64,000 nucleotides of DNA, from assembly GCA_034436155.1 (NCBI GenBank), contig DAOTVP010000010.1:124001-188000 (forward strand). Reading direction: 5' to 3'. Source of the stretch: GCA-2794515 sp034436155. Lineage in GTDB: Bacteria; Chloroflexota; Anaerolineae; Aggregatilineales; Phototrophicaceae. Shown here piece after piece: positions 1 to 9,338 of this stretch. The translations under genes and the position numbers were made by a program. The notes under the pieces were generated by a model. That model had not been told where the DNA came from. It did not search any database and saw nothing but the letters and a program-made list of their open reading frames with translations. Position 1 is the stretch's first letter; every line of letters starts with the position of its first letter.

Positions 1-987
1 ACAGGCGCACGCGCAAAAATGCCCGATATTGTGGGGCTGGCGGATATTCCGTATTTCACCAATAAGACGATATGGGAACTCGACACCTTGCCGAAACGGT
101 TGTTGGTAGTGGGTGGTGGCGCGATGGGCACGGAATTATCCCAAGCATTTGCGCGGTTGGGATGTGATGTGACGGTGATAGATGAGGGCATTTTTAAGCA
201 CGAAGATACGCGCCAACTGATGGAGCGTATCTTCGCTGATGAGGGCGTAAAAATTGCGCGTAGTCATGGAAAACGAGCGTGGCGCGAAGGCGAAAACATC
301 CATATCGAATTGATGAATGGAGGTGTTATCATAGGGGATGCGGTGCTGATAGCGACTGGTCGCATACCGAATGTCGAATTGGGATTAGAAAAAGCGGGTG
401 TTTCTTATACAGCCTATGGCATCAGCGTAAATGACTTTTTGCAGACGAACATCAATCATATTTACGCCGTTGGGGATTGCACCACAGGGAAAAAATACAC
501 GCATTATGCCAGTTTTCAGGGGGGTGTCGCGGGTAAAAATGCCGTTTTGCCCATCAAAACAAACGGACACCGCCATGCGATTCCGCATGTCACATTCACT
601 GACCCCGAAGTAGCACAAGTTGGCATGACCGAACATCAAGCACGCGAAAAATTGGGCGATAAGGTCAAAATTTTTATGTATGATATGGCGGTGGGGGATA
701 GGGCGATTTGTGAAGATGATACGCAGGGGTTCATCAAACTGGTGTATAAAGGCAGTGGGGAATTACTCGGCGCGACGGTGATTTGTGACCGCGCAGGCGA
801 GATGATTTTGGAATATACGCTGGCAATCGAGAAAAAGATGAGTTTATCGGCGTTGAATAATGTATTACATGCGTATCCGACCTATCACGATATGTCACGG
901 CGGGCGATTTTATCGCTCACATCAGATGAATTGTTGAATAGCATGTTGGGAAAGATGCTCAAGCGGATACTCAAACGCTTGATATAA
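1..987 (+). CDS. FAD-dependent pyridine nucleotide-disulfide oxidoreductase, C-terminal part (cut by window start)
   Basis: The frame is open from base 1; the first codons read TGARAK, the usual end of the FAD-binding segment, so the true start lies upstream and the ATG at 19 is internal. The visible 328 residues hold the NAD(P)-binding Rossmann motif (GGGAMGTELS), the ATGRIPN segment, the second FAD contact (YAVGDC) and a dimerisation domain with HAYPTYHD. That last motif matches the active-site His region of the mercuric reductase / dihydrolipoamide dehydrogenase family. The redox-active CxxxxC pair would be in the missing N-terminal part, so the substrate cannot be named. A short basic C-terminal tail (KMLKRILKRLI) follows the dimerisation domain. 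Confidence 0.85.
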   Translation, partial: TGARAKMPDIVGLADIPYFTNKTIWELDTLPKRLLVVGGGAMGTELSQAFARLGCDVTVIDEGIFKHEDTRQLMERIFADEGVKIARSHGKRAWREGENIHIELMNGGVIIGDAVLIATGRIPNVELGLEKAGVSYTAYGISVNDFLQTNINHIYAVGDCTTGKKYTHYASFQGGVAGKNAVLPIKTNGHRHAIPHVTFTDPEVAQVGMTEHQAREKLGDKVKIFMYDMAVGDRAICEDDTQGFIKLVYKGSGELLGATVICDRAGEMILEYTLAIEKKMSLSALNNVLHAYPTYHDMSRRAILSLTSDELLNSMLGKMLKRILKRLI

Positions 988-1063
988 CCATCTTAGACCA
1001 TTGTTCATTTGTAAAAAGTCAATTTAAGCGGTAAAGTGAATAATAGGAATATGTATCGCTGTG

Positions 1064-1085
1064 AGGGCGCAATGGGTTGCGCCCT
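1064..1085 (+). other. GC-rich stem-loop between oxidoreductase and ABC exporter
   Basis: A 9-bp perfect stem (AGGGCGCAA with TTGCGCCCT) and a 4-base loop lie between the flavoprotein gene and the exporter operon. No T-run follows, so it is only a possible weak terminator or mRNA end. Confidence 0.35.
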
Positions 1086-1117
1086 TATCGTGTCTATAAG
1101 ATTGTTAGAGGTGCCGT

Positions 1118-3055
1118 GTGAATAGTTTTGTCATCTGGAAGCGGATGATGGCGTATTTGAAGCCCTATAGAAAATGGGCATTTTTGGCGTTTGGGGCGCT
1201 CATCCTGAGCAACGTGTTGGTGATTATCATCCCCACCATTTTGCGCGATGTAATCGACATTGGCATCATCGGCGAGATGCCGTTAGCCTATGCCACGCCT
1301 GACCTCATGACCCAACCGTTCAGCGATTTGGGCATGACGTATGGCAAGCCCGATTACATGCTCATCGCGGGATTGTTGGTGGTGTTTTTAGGTGTGTTGC
1401 GTGGGATAACGGGCTTTGCATTTCGTTATTTCGGCGAAAAACTGTCGCATTTTATCGCCTATGACATCCGCAATGAGGTATATAACAAAGTCCAAAATCA
1501 GTCGTTCACCTATCATGACGAATCGCAAACGGGGACGATTATCACCCGTGCGATTAGCGATGTGGATGAAATCCAACGGTATTTCGCGTTTGGATTGTTA
1601 GACGGGTTGAATACGGCGTTGTTGGTGTTGGGTGTTGGCATCATCATGCTCATCACCAGCCCGATTTTAGCGATTATCGGCTTGTTGCCCCTCATCCCGT
1701 TGGCATTTTTCTCGAAAAATTTCGCCATGTTCGTAGACCCGACATGGCGGGGCATCATGGAACGGTTGCAAAAATTAGGCAACTTTCTGCAAGAAAATGC
1801 GACAGGCGCCGAAGTGGTGCGGGCTTTTACCCGTGAAGAATACGAAATCAAAAAATTTGCCCATGAAAACGAGACGCTCTATCACGAACATATTCGCCTG
1901 ATTACCAAATGGGCGACCTATTTGCCGATTAGCGCGTTCATCATCGCGTTTTCGACGGCGTTGGTGTTATTTTTCGGCGCACTGATGGAACAGACGGGTT
2001 TCGGCGGTGTGACGGTCGGTGTGGTCGTGGCGTTCAATGCGTATGTGTTTCTGATTGCCCAACCGATTCGCTTTTTAGGATTTGTGATTTTGCTCATCAC
2101 ACAAGCCATCAGCAGTGGACGGCGTGTATTCGAGATTTTAGACGCGCCCGAACTCATCGCCGATAAGCCCGATGCGGTGGTGTTGGATGATATTCAGGGG
2201 ATTGTGCAATTCAACGATGTGCATCTGACATATCCGAATACGACACAACCTGTTTTGAAGGGGATTAATTTCACGGCGCACCCTGGCGAAGTGGTGGCAA
2301 TTGTCGGCGCGACGGGTTCGGGCAAAAGTTCACTGGTCAACCTCATCCCGCGTTTTTATGATGTGACCGATGGCAGTGTGACGATTGACGGGTACGATGT
2401 GCGCGATGTCAAATTGACCAGCATCCGCGACCGAATCGGCGTGGTGTTGCAATCATCGTTGCTGTTTTCGGCGACCATCCGCGAAAATATCGCCTATGGC
2501 AAGCCCGATGCCAGCGAGGATGAAATCATCACCGCTGCGAAAGCCGCCAACGCACACGGTTTTATCACCGAATTCCCAGATGGTTACGATACGCGGGTAG
2601 GGGAGCGCGGTGTTACACTTTCGGGCGGTCAGAAACAACGGGTGGCAATCGCACGGGCGTTGTTGATCAATCCGCGCATCCTGATTTTGGATGATTCGAC
2701 CAGCAGTGTGGATACCAAAACCGAGTATGCCATCCAACAGGCGCTCGACATCATCATGCGCGGGCGGACAACGTTCATCATCGCGCAACGGTTGAGCAGT
2801 GTCAAAGATGCCGACCAGATTTTGGTGCTGAAAGATGGTGAAATCATCGAGCGTGGACGGCATGACCATTTGTTATCACTGAATGGCTATTATGCCGAAA
2901 CATATCGCTTGCAATTGGCAGACCAAGAAAAAGTCCGTCAGGAATTGTTGGCGCTGGGTGAAATTGTAGATGAGGATGAAACGATAGAAAAAGTGGATGT
3001 GCGCTTGGCAACCGATGAATTTCGCGCCATTCTGGATGAAGTAGGTGGTGATTAA
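1118..3055 (+). CDS. ABC exporter half-transporter, degenerate-site subunit
   Basis: The 645-residue protein has an N-terminal transmembrane domain of about six helices (roughly residues 15-330) and a C-terminal nucleotide-binding domain. Walker A is GATGSGKSS (K403) and the signature is intact (LSGGQ, 501-505). The Walker B catalytic Glu is replaced by Asp (D526), and the H-loop His is Gln (Q557, in IIAQRLS). Such changes mark the degenerate-site subunit of heterodimeric exporters of the BmrCD / TM287-288 type. It starts at a GTG with AGAGG just upstream. The partner gene begins 2 bases after the stop, so the two are surely co-translated. The substrate (drug, lipid or peptide) cannot be read from the sequence. 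Confidence 0.9.
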   Translation: MNSFVIWKRMMAYLKPYRKWAFLAFGALILSNVLVIIIPTILRDVIDIGIIGEMPLAYATPDLMTQPFSDLGMTYGKPDYMLIAGLLVVFLGVLRGITGFAFRYFGEKLSHFIAYDIRNEVYNKVQNQSFTYHDESQTGTIITRAISDVDEIQRYFAFGLLDGLNTALLVLGVGIIMLITSPILAIIGLLPLIPLAFFSKNFAMFVDPTWRGIMERLQKLGNFLQENATGAEVVRAFTREEYEIKKFAHENETLYHEHIRLITKWATYLPISAFIIAFSTALVLFFGALMEQTGFGGVTVGVVVAFNAYVFLIAQPIRFLGFVILLITQAISSGRRVFEILDAPELIADKPDAVVLDDIQGIVQFNDVHLTYPNTTQPVLKGINFTAHPGEVVAIVGATGSGKSSLVNLIPRFYDVTDGSVTIDGYDVRDVKLTSIRDRIGVVLQSSLLFSATIRENIAYGKPDASEDEIITAAKAANAHGFITEFPDGYDTRVGERGVTLSGGQKQRVAIARALLINPRILILDDSTSSVDTKTEYAIQQALDIIMRGRTTFIIAQRLSSVKDADQILVLKDGEIIERGRHDHLLSLNGYYAETYRLQLADQEKVRQELLALGEIVDEDETIEKVDVRLATDEFRAILDEVGGD

Positions 3056-3057
3056 TC

Positions 3058-4857
3058 ATGGCTGTGGCACAAAAAATTAACCGCAAAGATAAAAATGTGG
3101 ATATTGATGAACTGGAGGCGGCGAGTTTCGATTGGGAAGTGACCAAACGCCTCGCGGGATACCTCGCGCCGTATAAAAATAAAATCTACTGGGCGATGGT
3201 GATGGCGCTGTTCAGTGTGTTATCTACTGTCGCGGGTCCGCCGATTATCGGTTGGGCGGTGGATGAAGGGGTGCAAAATCGGAATTTGATGCTGGTGGCA
3301 ATCGGTGTTATCGCCTATTTGGTCATACAAGGGGTGGGCGCGTTGGGATTTCGCATCCAAGTGATGTTGATGTCGGAGGCAGGGCAACGCACCATCCAAA
3401 AATTGCGCGATGATTTATTCGCACACATCAATTATCTGTCTATCGGATTCTTCTCGAAATACGAGACGGGTCGCCTGATTGCCCGTACCATCGGCGATGT
3501 GAACGTGTTGCGCGAGGCGATTAACTGGGGGATTGTCGGCACATTCCGCGATATGCTCACGCTCATCGGCATCATTTTGACGATGGTCATCATCAATTTG
3601 CCCCTGACGATTGTGTCGTTGGGCGTGGTGGTGATTTTGGCGATGATTGCCAACATCTGGCGGATTTATGCCCGAAAAACCTATCTGCGCGTGCGTGAAA
3701 CCAACGCGAGGGTGAATACCGAACTTGCAGAAGCGTTTAATGGTGTGCGCGTTACGCAGGCATTTGATAGACAAGCGCACAATTACAAACGCTTCACCGA
3801 TGATATCGATATGAACAACCGCCAATCGAATGTCAAAGCAACGCTCGTGGCGGCGAGTTTTTTTTCGAGTATCGAATTGGTGGGTGGTGTCGCTACGGGT
3901 GTGATAATTTATGTCGGTGGGATGTTGGTGTTGGGTCAGGAACTTTCGATTTTCACGCTGTTGACCTTCGTGTTATACATTGACCAGCTTTTCTTCCCGA
4001 TTCGGATGTTGGCGCAACGCTATAATTTATTCCAATCGGTGATGGCGGCGGGCGCGAAAATCTTTAACCTGTTGGATAAACCGATTGAAGTCCAAGATGC
4101 GCCTGATGCGCCTGCGTTGCCCAAAATTGAGGGACATGTGCGCTTTGAGGGGGTCGGATTTTCGTATGAGGACGGCAGTGATGACGGTGTGTTGCATAAC
4201 ATCAGTTTGAATATCCCCGCAGGCACAACGGTGGCGCTGGTCGGGCATACGGGCGCGGGCAAATCGACGCTCATCAAATTGCTGATGCGTTCTTATGATA
4301 CCAAACAAGGTCGCATTTTGATTGACGGGCATGATATTAGCCAAGTCACGAAGAAAAGTTTGCGGAGTCAGATGGGTGTCGTGTTGCAGGAGACGCACCT
4401 GTTTTCTGGGACGGTGATGGACAATATCCGTTATGGGCGTTTAGATGCCACCGACCAAGAGGTCATTGAGGCGGCGAAAGCCGTTGGCGCGGATGAATTC
4501 ATCATGCGTTTGCCAGATGGGTATCATACCGAAGTGCGCGAAGGTGGCGCGTTGCTCTCGGCAGGGCAGAAACAACTGTTGTCGTTTGCGCGTGCGCTCC
4601 TCGCCGACCCGCGCATCTTGATTTTGGATGAAGCCACCAGCAACATTGATACGCAAACCGAAAAATTGATTCAAACCGCGTTAGGGCGCTTGCTCAACGG
4701 GCGCACCAGCTTTGTGATTGCACACCGTTTGAGTACGATTGTCAACGCCGATATGATTGTCGTGTTGGATCATGGTCAGATGATAGAATTTGGTACGCAT
4801 CAAGAATTGCTGGCGAAGGGTGGGATGTATCGGAGTATGTATATCATGGCGCATTGA
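3058..4857 (+). CDS. ABC exporter half-transporter, catalytic-site subunit
   Basis: The 599-residue partner of the preceding gene has a membrane domain (about residues 35-330) followed by a nucleotide-binding domain with Walker A GHTGAGKST. The catalytic Walker B Glu (E525 in ILILDEATS) and the H-loop His (H556 in VIAHRLS) are present. Its own signature is altered to LSAGQ (500-504). The defects of the two subunits are complementary: the site made of the upstream Walker B and this signature is degenerate, while the opposite site is fully consensus. This is what is known for heterodimeric type IV exporters and supports an obligate heterodimer. The N-terminal 30 residues are charged and cytoplasmic. 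Confidence 0.9.
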   Translation: MAVAQKINRKDKNVDIDELEAASFDWEVTKRLAGYLAPYKNKIYWAMVMALFSVLSTVAGPPIIGWAVDEGVQNRNLMLVAIGVIAYLVIQGVGALGFRIQVMLMSEAGQRTIQKLRDDLFAHINYLSIGFFSKYETGRLIARTIGDVNVLREAINWGIVGTFRDMLTLIGIILTMVIINLPLTIVSLGVVVILAMIANIWRIYARKTYLRVRETNARVNTELAEAFNGVRVTQAFDRQAHNYKRFTDDIDMNNRQSNVKATLVAASFFSSIELVGGVATGVIIYVGGMLVLGQELSIFTLLTFVLYIDQLFFPIRMLAQRYNLFQSVMAAGAKIFNLLDKPIEVQDAPDAPALPKIEGHVRFEGVGFSYEDGSDDGVLHNISLNIPAGTTVALVGHTGAGKSTLIKLLMRSYDTKQGRILIDGHDISQVTKKSLRSQMGVVLQETHLFSGTVMDNIRYGRLDATDQEVIEAAKAVGADEFIMRLPDGYHTEVREGGALLSAGQKQLLSFARALLADPRILILDEATSNIDTQTEKLIQTALGRLLNGRTSFVIAHRLSTIVNADMIVVLDHGQMIEFGTHQELLAKGGMYRSMYIMAH

Positions 4858-4881
4858 TTTTTTTGTGCGATATGAACAGGT

Positions 4882-4959
4882 TGTAGGGGCGACATATATG
4901 TCGTCCCGCCAATTTGGATAATGCGATAATACGGGATGAGGCAGTGCCTCACCCCTACA
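4882..4959. repeat. Inverted-repeat element, TGTAGGGG ends
   Basis: A 78-base non-coding element starts with TGTAGGGG (4882-4889) and ends with its exact inverse CCCCTACA (4952-4959). Inside are two further palindromes: GACATATATGTC (4891-4902) and TGAGGCA-G-TGCCTCA (4937-4951). The arrangement resembles small REP/MITE-like repeats with GTAGGGGCG ends. A diverged relative lies at 6908-7003, on the other side of the TIR-FGE and Uma2 genes. Confidence 0.6.
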
Positions 4960-5059
4960 GACACGCCGATTTTTAGAATAAATCTATAGCACATCCTCAT
5001 AAAATTTGATACACTTTCCCCTTATTGGATGACGAAAATATGACGATAAGGTGGGGTTT

Positions 5060-6256
5060 ATGCCACACATTTTTATCAGCTATGCCAAAAAAGATACGCG
5101 AGACCTTGCGATTCGCTTAGAAGAAGCCTTTAATGCCATTGATGGGGTGACGGCATGGGTAGATAGGTCTATGCGGGCGGGTAAAAGCTGGGAAATTCAA
5201 ATCCAAAAAGAAATTTTGCGCTGTGATTTTATGGTGATGCTATATTCGCCCGATATTAATCGGCATTTGGTAGATGACAACATGCCAGAAAGTTATGTAC
5301 TGACTGAAATCAGTTATGCCAAATACACCGCCAGAAAGCCGATTATCCCTGTGATGGCGCAACGCACAGACCCGCCTATCAGCTTGACAATGGAGCATTA
5401 TATTGATTTTATCGGCATGGGGCTAACGCTGGATGATTTGATAGATGCCTTGTGTTTTGAAATGGGTATCCTGAAAAGTGGGGTGAAATCAAATATTCTT
5501 ACACCTAAGCCATCTGTGATTGAAACACCGCCCAAAATCATCATGCCGACCAAGCCGAAAATTGTGTTGCCCGCGCCGTTTGATTGGTGTTATATCCCCG
5601 AAGGACAAGTCACTTTTGAACCCGAAAATGGTGATGATACCAATTTTTATGCCAAGAAACAGATAACGGTGGATGTTCCCGCATTTTGGATGAGCAAATA
5701 CCCCATCACTAACAAGCAATATCAGGAATTTGTGAATGAAACAGGCAAAAAGCCGTATTATTGGGATGATAGTGAATGGAATAGGGATGATTACCCTGTG
5801 GTGGGTATGACATGGTATGATGCTGTGCGATTTTGTGAATGGTTGAGTAATAAGACGGGCGAAAAAATCATGCTTCCGACTGATATTATGTGGCAACGGG
5901 CGGCACAAGGGGATGATGGGCGCAAATTCCCATGGGGTAATACATGGGATGGTAGTTTGTGTAACACTAATGTGGGTGGAAATGGTGTTCAAAAAACCAC
6001 TCCTGTAAGTCTATATGAGAAAAAGTACATACATCCGTATGGTTTAGTGGATATGGCGGGGAATATACGAGAGCTTTGCATGACGATTTACAAGACAGGT
6101 GAAAATCAATCTATAGGAAATGATTCCCGTGTATTAATGAGTAGTTCATGGTGGGATGATGCTGAGGATGCTTCTTTATGCACACTCCGAGTGAGTGCTA
6201 ATCCTGATGATATGAAATTTGGTGATAGGGGTTTTCGTGTGGCATGTTATATCTAA
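5060..6256 (+). CDS. TIR domain - FGE/SUMF1 (C-type lectin fold) protein
   Basis: The 398-residue protein has an N-terminal TIR domain (about residues 1-130; HIFISYAKKD start, an SPD..ES..LTEIS segment with the likely catalytic Glu, then RKPIIPVMAQ). A short Pro-rich linker follows, then an FGE-sulfatase/SUMF1 domain (about 175-398; MSKYPITNKQYQEF, GMTWYDAVRFCEWL, LPTDIMWQRAA, FPWGN, VDMAGNIREL, GFRVACYI). No membrane segment is seen, so it is probably cytoplasmic. The paired active-site cysteines of true formylglycine-generating enzymes are not both present, so the domain is more likely a binding fold. ATG 5060 is preferred over GTG 5051 because AGGTGG lies 5 bases ahead of it. The C-terminal end is far from the DGR template at 22791, so it is not a current target. 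TIR domains of this type often cleave NAD+; that is inference here. Confidence 0.8.
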   Translation: MPHIFISYAKKDTRDLAIRLEEAFNAIDGVTAWVDRSMRAGKSWEIQIQKEILRCDFMVMLYSPDINRHLVDDNMPESYVLTEISYAKYTARKPIIPVMAQRTDPPISLTMEHYIDFIGMGLTLDDLIDALCFEMGILKSGVKSNILTPKPSVIETPPKIIMPTKPKIVLPAPFDWCYIPEGQVTFEPENGDDTNFYAKKQITVDVPAFWMSKYPITNKQYQEFVNETGKKPYYWDDSEWNRDDYPVVGMTWYDAVRFCEWLSNKTGEKIMLPTDIMWQRAAQGDDGRKFPWGNTWDGSLCNTNVGGNGVQKTTPVSLYEKKYIHPYGLVDMAGNIRELCMTIYKTGENQSIGNDSRVLMSSSWWDDAEDASLCTLRVSANPDDMKFGDRGFRVACYI

Positions 6257-6259
6257 AAC

Positions 6260-6856
6260 TTACACCCACACATCCGCCAAATCTAAAGCGAAATTGGGCA
6301 GGATGTCGGGCGCGGTGAGCTGTCCTTCGATGTGAAAGCGTTGAATGGCTGTGCTATCGGCAGTGTAGATGGATGCGCGTTTGTGAATGGGGTCTATCAG
6401 CCATAACATCTTGACCCCATTATCTAAATCCATGAAAATTTTATCTTCAACATCCGAGAATAAATCTGTTGGGGATAGCACTTCGATAATTAAATCGGGT
6501 GGGATTGCAAATGGGTTATCATCTATGGGGTTTATGGCATCATAAGCATCTATACGTGCTTTAATATAAAACATGATATCTGGCATCCGAGACCCTTTTA
6601 CCCATCTGGGTGTTACATTTTCAGGTAGAATGAAGGTTGTTTCTTGGTATAAACGCCCTAATTGAAATTGGGTGATGTGTAAATAGAGGAGGATAAAAAT
6701 CTTTTGGATAATTTCGCTGTGTTTACGACCTGTCGACATCTTATCTATCCTTCTCCCGTTCACAATTTCAAAGGGGTGTTCATTGCTCAGGCGCATGAAA
6801 TCGTCCAATGACATGCCATTGGAAACATCAATCGGGGTAGGTGGATTGTTTATCAT
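6260..6856 (-). CDS. Uma2-family (PD-(D/E)XK-like) putative nuclease
   Basis: The 198-residue protein has the layout of the Uma2/DUF820 family: FEIVNGRRIDKMSTGRKHSE near the N-terminus, RMPDIMFY and LIIEVLSPTD in the middle, then a conserved LDNGVKMLWLIDP segment. In this family the Asp of PD and the Glu of EVLS are part of a restriction-nuclease-like active site. It runs convergently with the TIR-FGE gene, with only 3 bases between the stops. The family is very common in cyanobacteria and Chloroflexota, and its cellular role is unsettled. Confidence 0.8.
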   Translation of the reverse strand: MINNPPTPIDVSNGMSLDDFMRLSNEHPFEIVNGRRIDKMSTGRKHSEIIQKIFILLYLHITQFQLGRLYQETTFILPENVTPRWVKGSRMPDIMFYIKARIDAYDAINPIDDNPFAIPPDLIIEVLSPTDLFSDVEDKIFMDLDNGVKMLWLIDPIHKRASIYTADSTAIQRFHIEGQLTAPDILPNFALDLADVWV

Positions 6857-6907
6857 AGGGGTATAACCTCATCTATCTATTTTGTATAGTATAGCATGGA
6901 TGGTCAA

Positions 6908-7003
6908 TGTGGGCGATATACGCGCTTCGCGCTAATCGTCCATTACGGCATATTTGGTTTTTCGGATGTGAATAGCGCGGACATGATATATCATATCCCT
7001 ACA
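6908..7003. repeat. Diverged inverted-repeat element related to 4882-4959
   Basis: This stretch begins TGTGGGCGA and ends CCCTACA, like a worn copy of the element at 4882-4959. It contains a palindrome at 6910-6942 (TGGGCGAT ... ATCGTCCA around GCGCTTCGCGC) and a second one at 6982-6993 (centre TGATATATCA). It lies between two minus-strand genes and codes for nothing. Confidence 0.4.
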
Positions 7004-7033
7004 ATTCGTCCGCACAAGATGAGAATGTTGGTC

Positions 7034-8125
7034 TTATAAATCGCGGGCGATGATGTAATCTGCCCACAGGGTGAGCCATTGTTTATAATCTGAATCTGGC
7101 AGGGGGGCGAGGTGCGTCAATGCCTCTCGGACATACCCTTCTGCCAAATTTCTGGCGTGGGTGATGCCACCGTGTTTTTTCAGCAAGCCGACCACTTCAT
7201 GAATATCATCTGACGATGCCTCATGATTGCCCAATACCGATAAGGCAAATGCGCGTTCTGAGTCGGTCATTTTGGGCAGGGCATGGAGGACGATAATCGT
7301 GCGCTTGCCTTCGATAATATCCGCGCCGACCTTTTTGCCCAATTTGGCTTCATCGGCGGTGATGCCCAAAATATCATCTTGAATTTGAAACGCCGTGCCA
7401 CATTTACCCGCAAATTGCCCCAGCGCATGGATGAGGAGATGGTCTAAATTCGGATGTTTAAGCCCGATCGCCGCGCCCGCACGCCCACAAAATTCGTATA
7501 ACACGCCTGTTTTTTGCCACAGCATGTCTAAGACATCGGCTTCGGTGATTTTATCGAATGGTGTTTGCGATTGTAACACATCCACCGTTTCGCCGTTGAT
7601 GAGCGTGGTCTGAATCGTCCGAAACAATTCCCGCGATAGCACAAGAGGTAATTGAGCGGGGATGTCATAGACGAAATGCAAATCGGGCAACAGCGATGCC
7701 GCCCAACCTTGTTGCATATCACCCGCCAAAATGCCGATGGTCAAGCCATAATGTGAGGCTTGCGCGGGATTGAATCCCATCTCATTTTTTGCGCGGGTGG
7801 CGAAATCGTGATGCACCGTTGGCACACCCCGCCGCGTTTTATCGCGGTCGATGATGTCGTCATGCACCAGTGTGAAGGTGTGATATAACTCGACTGTGGC
7901 GGCGGCGGGGATGGCGGTGTGGTCATCGCCACCGACTGCACCACAGGCGAACATCAACACGGCGGGACGGAGCGACTTTCCGCCCGCTTTGACGTAACTA
8001 TACACCGCATCTTGCAGGTGCTGATAGGCAAAATGCAGTTGATTGCGCTCTGAAAAGAGATAATCTTTCACCAGTGTTTGACGGTCACTGATGGCGTTCA
8101 TGAGGGGCGCAAATTTTTGTGACAT
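7034..8125 (-). CDS. Polyprenyl (geranylgeranyl/farnesyl-type) diphosphate synthase
   Basis: The 363-residue protein belongs to the trans-isoprenyl diphosphate synthase family, which condenses allylic diphosphates with isopentenyl diphosphate. The first Asp-rich motif is VHDDIIDRDKTRRG and the second is FQIQDDILG, followed by GKKVGADIIEGKRT. GGKSLRP, the IPP-binding start of the fold, is near residue 50. Length is at the long end of the family. It sits 15 bases downstream of the Lon-N domain gene and is probably co-transcribed with it. Chain length of the product cannot be decided by eye. Confidence 0.9.
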   Translation of the reverse strand: MSQKFAPLMNAISDRQTLVKDYLFSERNQLHFAYQHLQDAVYSYVKAGGKSLRPAVLMFACGAVGGDDHTAIPAAATVELYHTFTLVHDDIIDRDKTRRGVPTVHHDFATRAKNEMGFNPAQASHYGLTIGILAGDMQQGWAASLLPDLHFVYDIPAQLPLVLSRELFRTIQTTLINGETVDVLQSQTPFDKITEADVLDMLWQKTGVLYEFCGRAGAAIGLKHPNLDHLLIHALGQFAGKCGTAFQIQDDILGITADEAKLGKKVGADIIEGKRTIIVLHALPKMTDSERAFALSVLGNHEASSDDIHEVVGLLKKHGGITHARNLAEGYVREALTHLAPLPDSDYKQWLTLWADYIIARDL

Positions 8126-8140
8126 TAGGGTATATCCTGT

Positions 8141-8812
8141 TCAGTTGAGTGAAAAAATGCCCCGAAAACCATCATCTTCGGGCGGATTGAGCATCACATT
8201 CAGCAATGCGACTTCTCGGCGATAATGCGCGAGGAGCGAATTAATCATGGTAGATAAATCTTCCATTTCGAGCAGGGGTTGCTTGTGGACGGGTTCAATT
8301 TGCAACAATACCGATGCAAAATAGGCTAACGTGGTTGGGTCGTTGGGGAGCATCGCCAAATTGAAATTGAGTTGTCCGGCTTTTTCGAGAATTTTGATAT
8401 AAGTCTGAATTTTATTTTTGAGTTTGTGCATATTATTGACCGTTTGGCTGTTGATATTCGCCAACAACGGGTACAAATCCACATCGGCGTACAGATAAGG
8501 GCGGTCATATTTGAATTCGGTCACACGAAATCGTTCTCGACCAATTGCCGAGATATTCATTCGACCTTCGCGCAACGGTTGGACTTGGCTAATTTGTGCC
8601 GTACAACCGATGAGTGATGTTTTCACACGGCGGGCGGTATCGGGTTGGTTGTTGTTGATGAGGACGACACCAAACGGTTGGCGTTTGTCGATACACTCAT
8701 TTATCATTTGTTTGTACCGTTCTTCAAAAATATGCAAGTTCAGCGGCATACCCGGAAACAAAACGGTATTCAATGGGAATAGGGGTAAATCCATCATAAG
8801 AAAGAATGCCAT
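8141..8812 (-). CDS. LON substrate-binding (N-terminal) domain protein
   Basis: The 223-residue protein consists of the Lon protease N-terminal substrate-binding domain alone: DLPLFPLNTVLFPGMPLNLH, IFEERYKQM, FGVVLI and a later GRERFRV segment. The AAA+ and protease parts are absent. Stand-alone proteins of this kind are widespread and of unclear function. The start is uncertain: ATG 8812 adds MAFFL before MMDLPLF (ATG 8797), and neither has a clear ribosome-binding site. A TATAAT on the minus strand (8839-8844) fits a short leader before 8812. Confidence 0.85.
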   Translation of the reverse strand: MAFFLMMDLPLFPLNTVLFPGMPLNLHIFEERYKQMINECIDKRQPFGVVLINNNQPDTARRVKTSLIGCTAQISQVQPLREGRMNISAIGRERFRVTEFKYDRPYLYADVDLYPLLANINSQTVNNMHKLKNKIQTYIKILEKAGQLNFNLAMLPNDPTTLAYFASVLLQIEPVHKQPLLEMEDLSTMINSLLAHYRREVALLNVMLNPPEDDGFRGIFSLN

Positions 8813-8883
8813 TCTCGAATTGTTCGATAATCATTTCCATTATAGCCGTTCTTAACCAATTTGCACGATTTTCTATTCAGAAA

Positions 8884-9282
8884 TTAAGGGGCGGGGGGCA
8901 AATCGTGTTCAAATCGTTGAATTTCTATCACATATCCGTTGGGGTCTCTGAGAAAGCAGTGGTAAATCTGATATTTAGGATTATAACTAGGGGGCGCATC
9001 GAATATCACCCCTCGCGCCGATAGGGTTTGATACCATTCATCTACGTGTTGCGTGACGATGGTGATAATCAGATTGCTCGGCGGGTTGATAAAATTGCCT
9101 TTGGATGATTCAGATACTTGGCATACACCCAAAAAGGCACTATCGGTTAGCCGATAAATCCGACAAGTGGTTTGGTCTAACCATAAAGGTAGCCCCATGA
9201 TGCGCTCATAAAAATCGGCGCTGGTGATGAGGTCTTGCGTATAAATAAATGTGATTTGACTATCAATCGGTGGATTACTCAT
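8884..9282 (-). CDS. VOC (glyoxalase/bleomycin-resistance-fold) family protein
   Basis: The 132-residue protein has the paired beta-alpha-beta-beta-beta modules of the vicinal-oxygen-chelate family: ITSADFYERIMGLPLWLD at the start of the first, DEWYQTLSARGVIFDAPP and FLRDPNGYVIEIQRFE at the end of the second. The C-terminal Glu of YVIEIQ is the usual metal ligand. ATG 9282 is chosen over GTG 9291 because AGGAT lies about 10 bases ahead of it, too close for the upstream start. The substrate is unknown. Confidence 0.85.
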   Translation of the reverse strand: MSNPPIDSQITFIYTQDLITSADFYERIMGLPLWLDQTTCRIYRLTDSAFLGVCQVSESSKGNFINPPSNLIITIVTQHVDEWYQTLSARGVIFDAPPSYNPKYQIYHCFLRDPNGYVIEIQRFEHDLPPAP

Positions 9283-9338
9283 GATTTGCACATCCTGAAA
9301 AAATTGTGTACAACCAAGATAACAAAAAGGAGCAAAAA

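Noticed and set aside
6120..6256. 3' end of the first TIR-FGE gene as a DGR target
   Set aside because: There is no match to the template at the DNA level and no second RT or template nearby.
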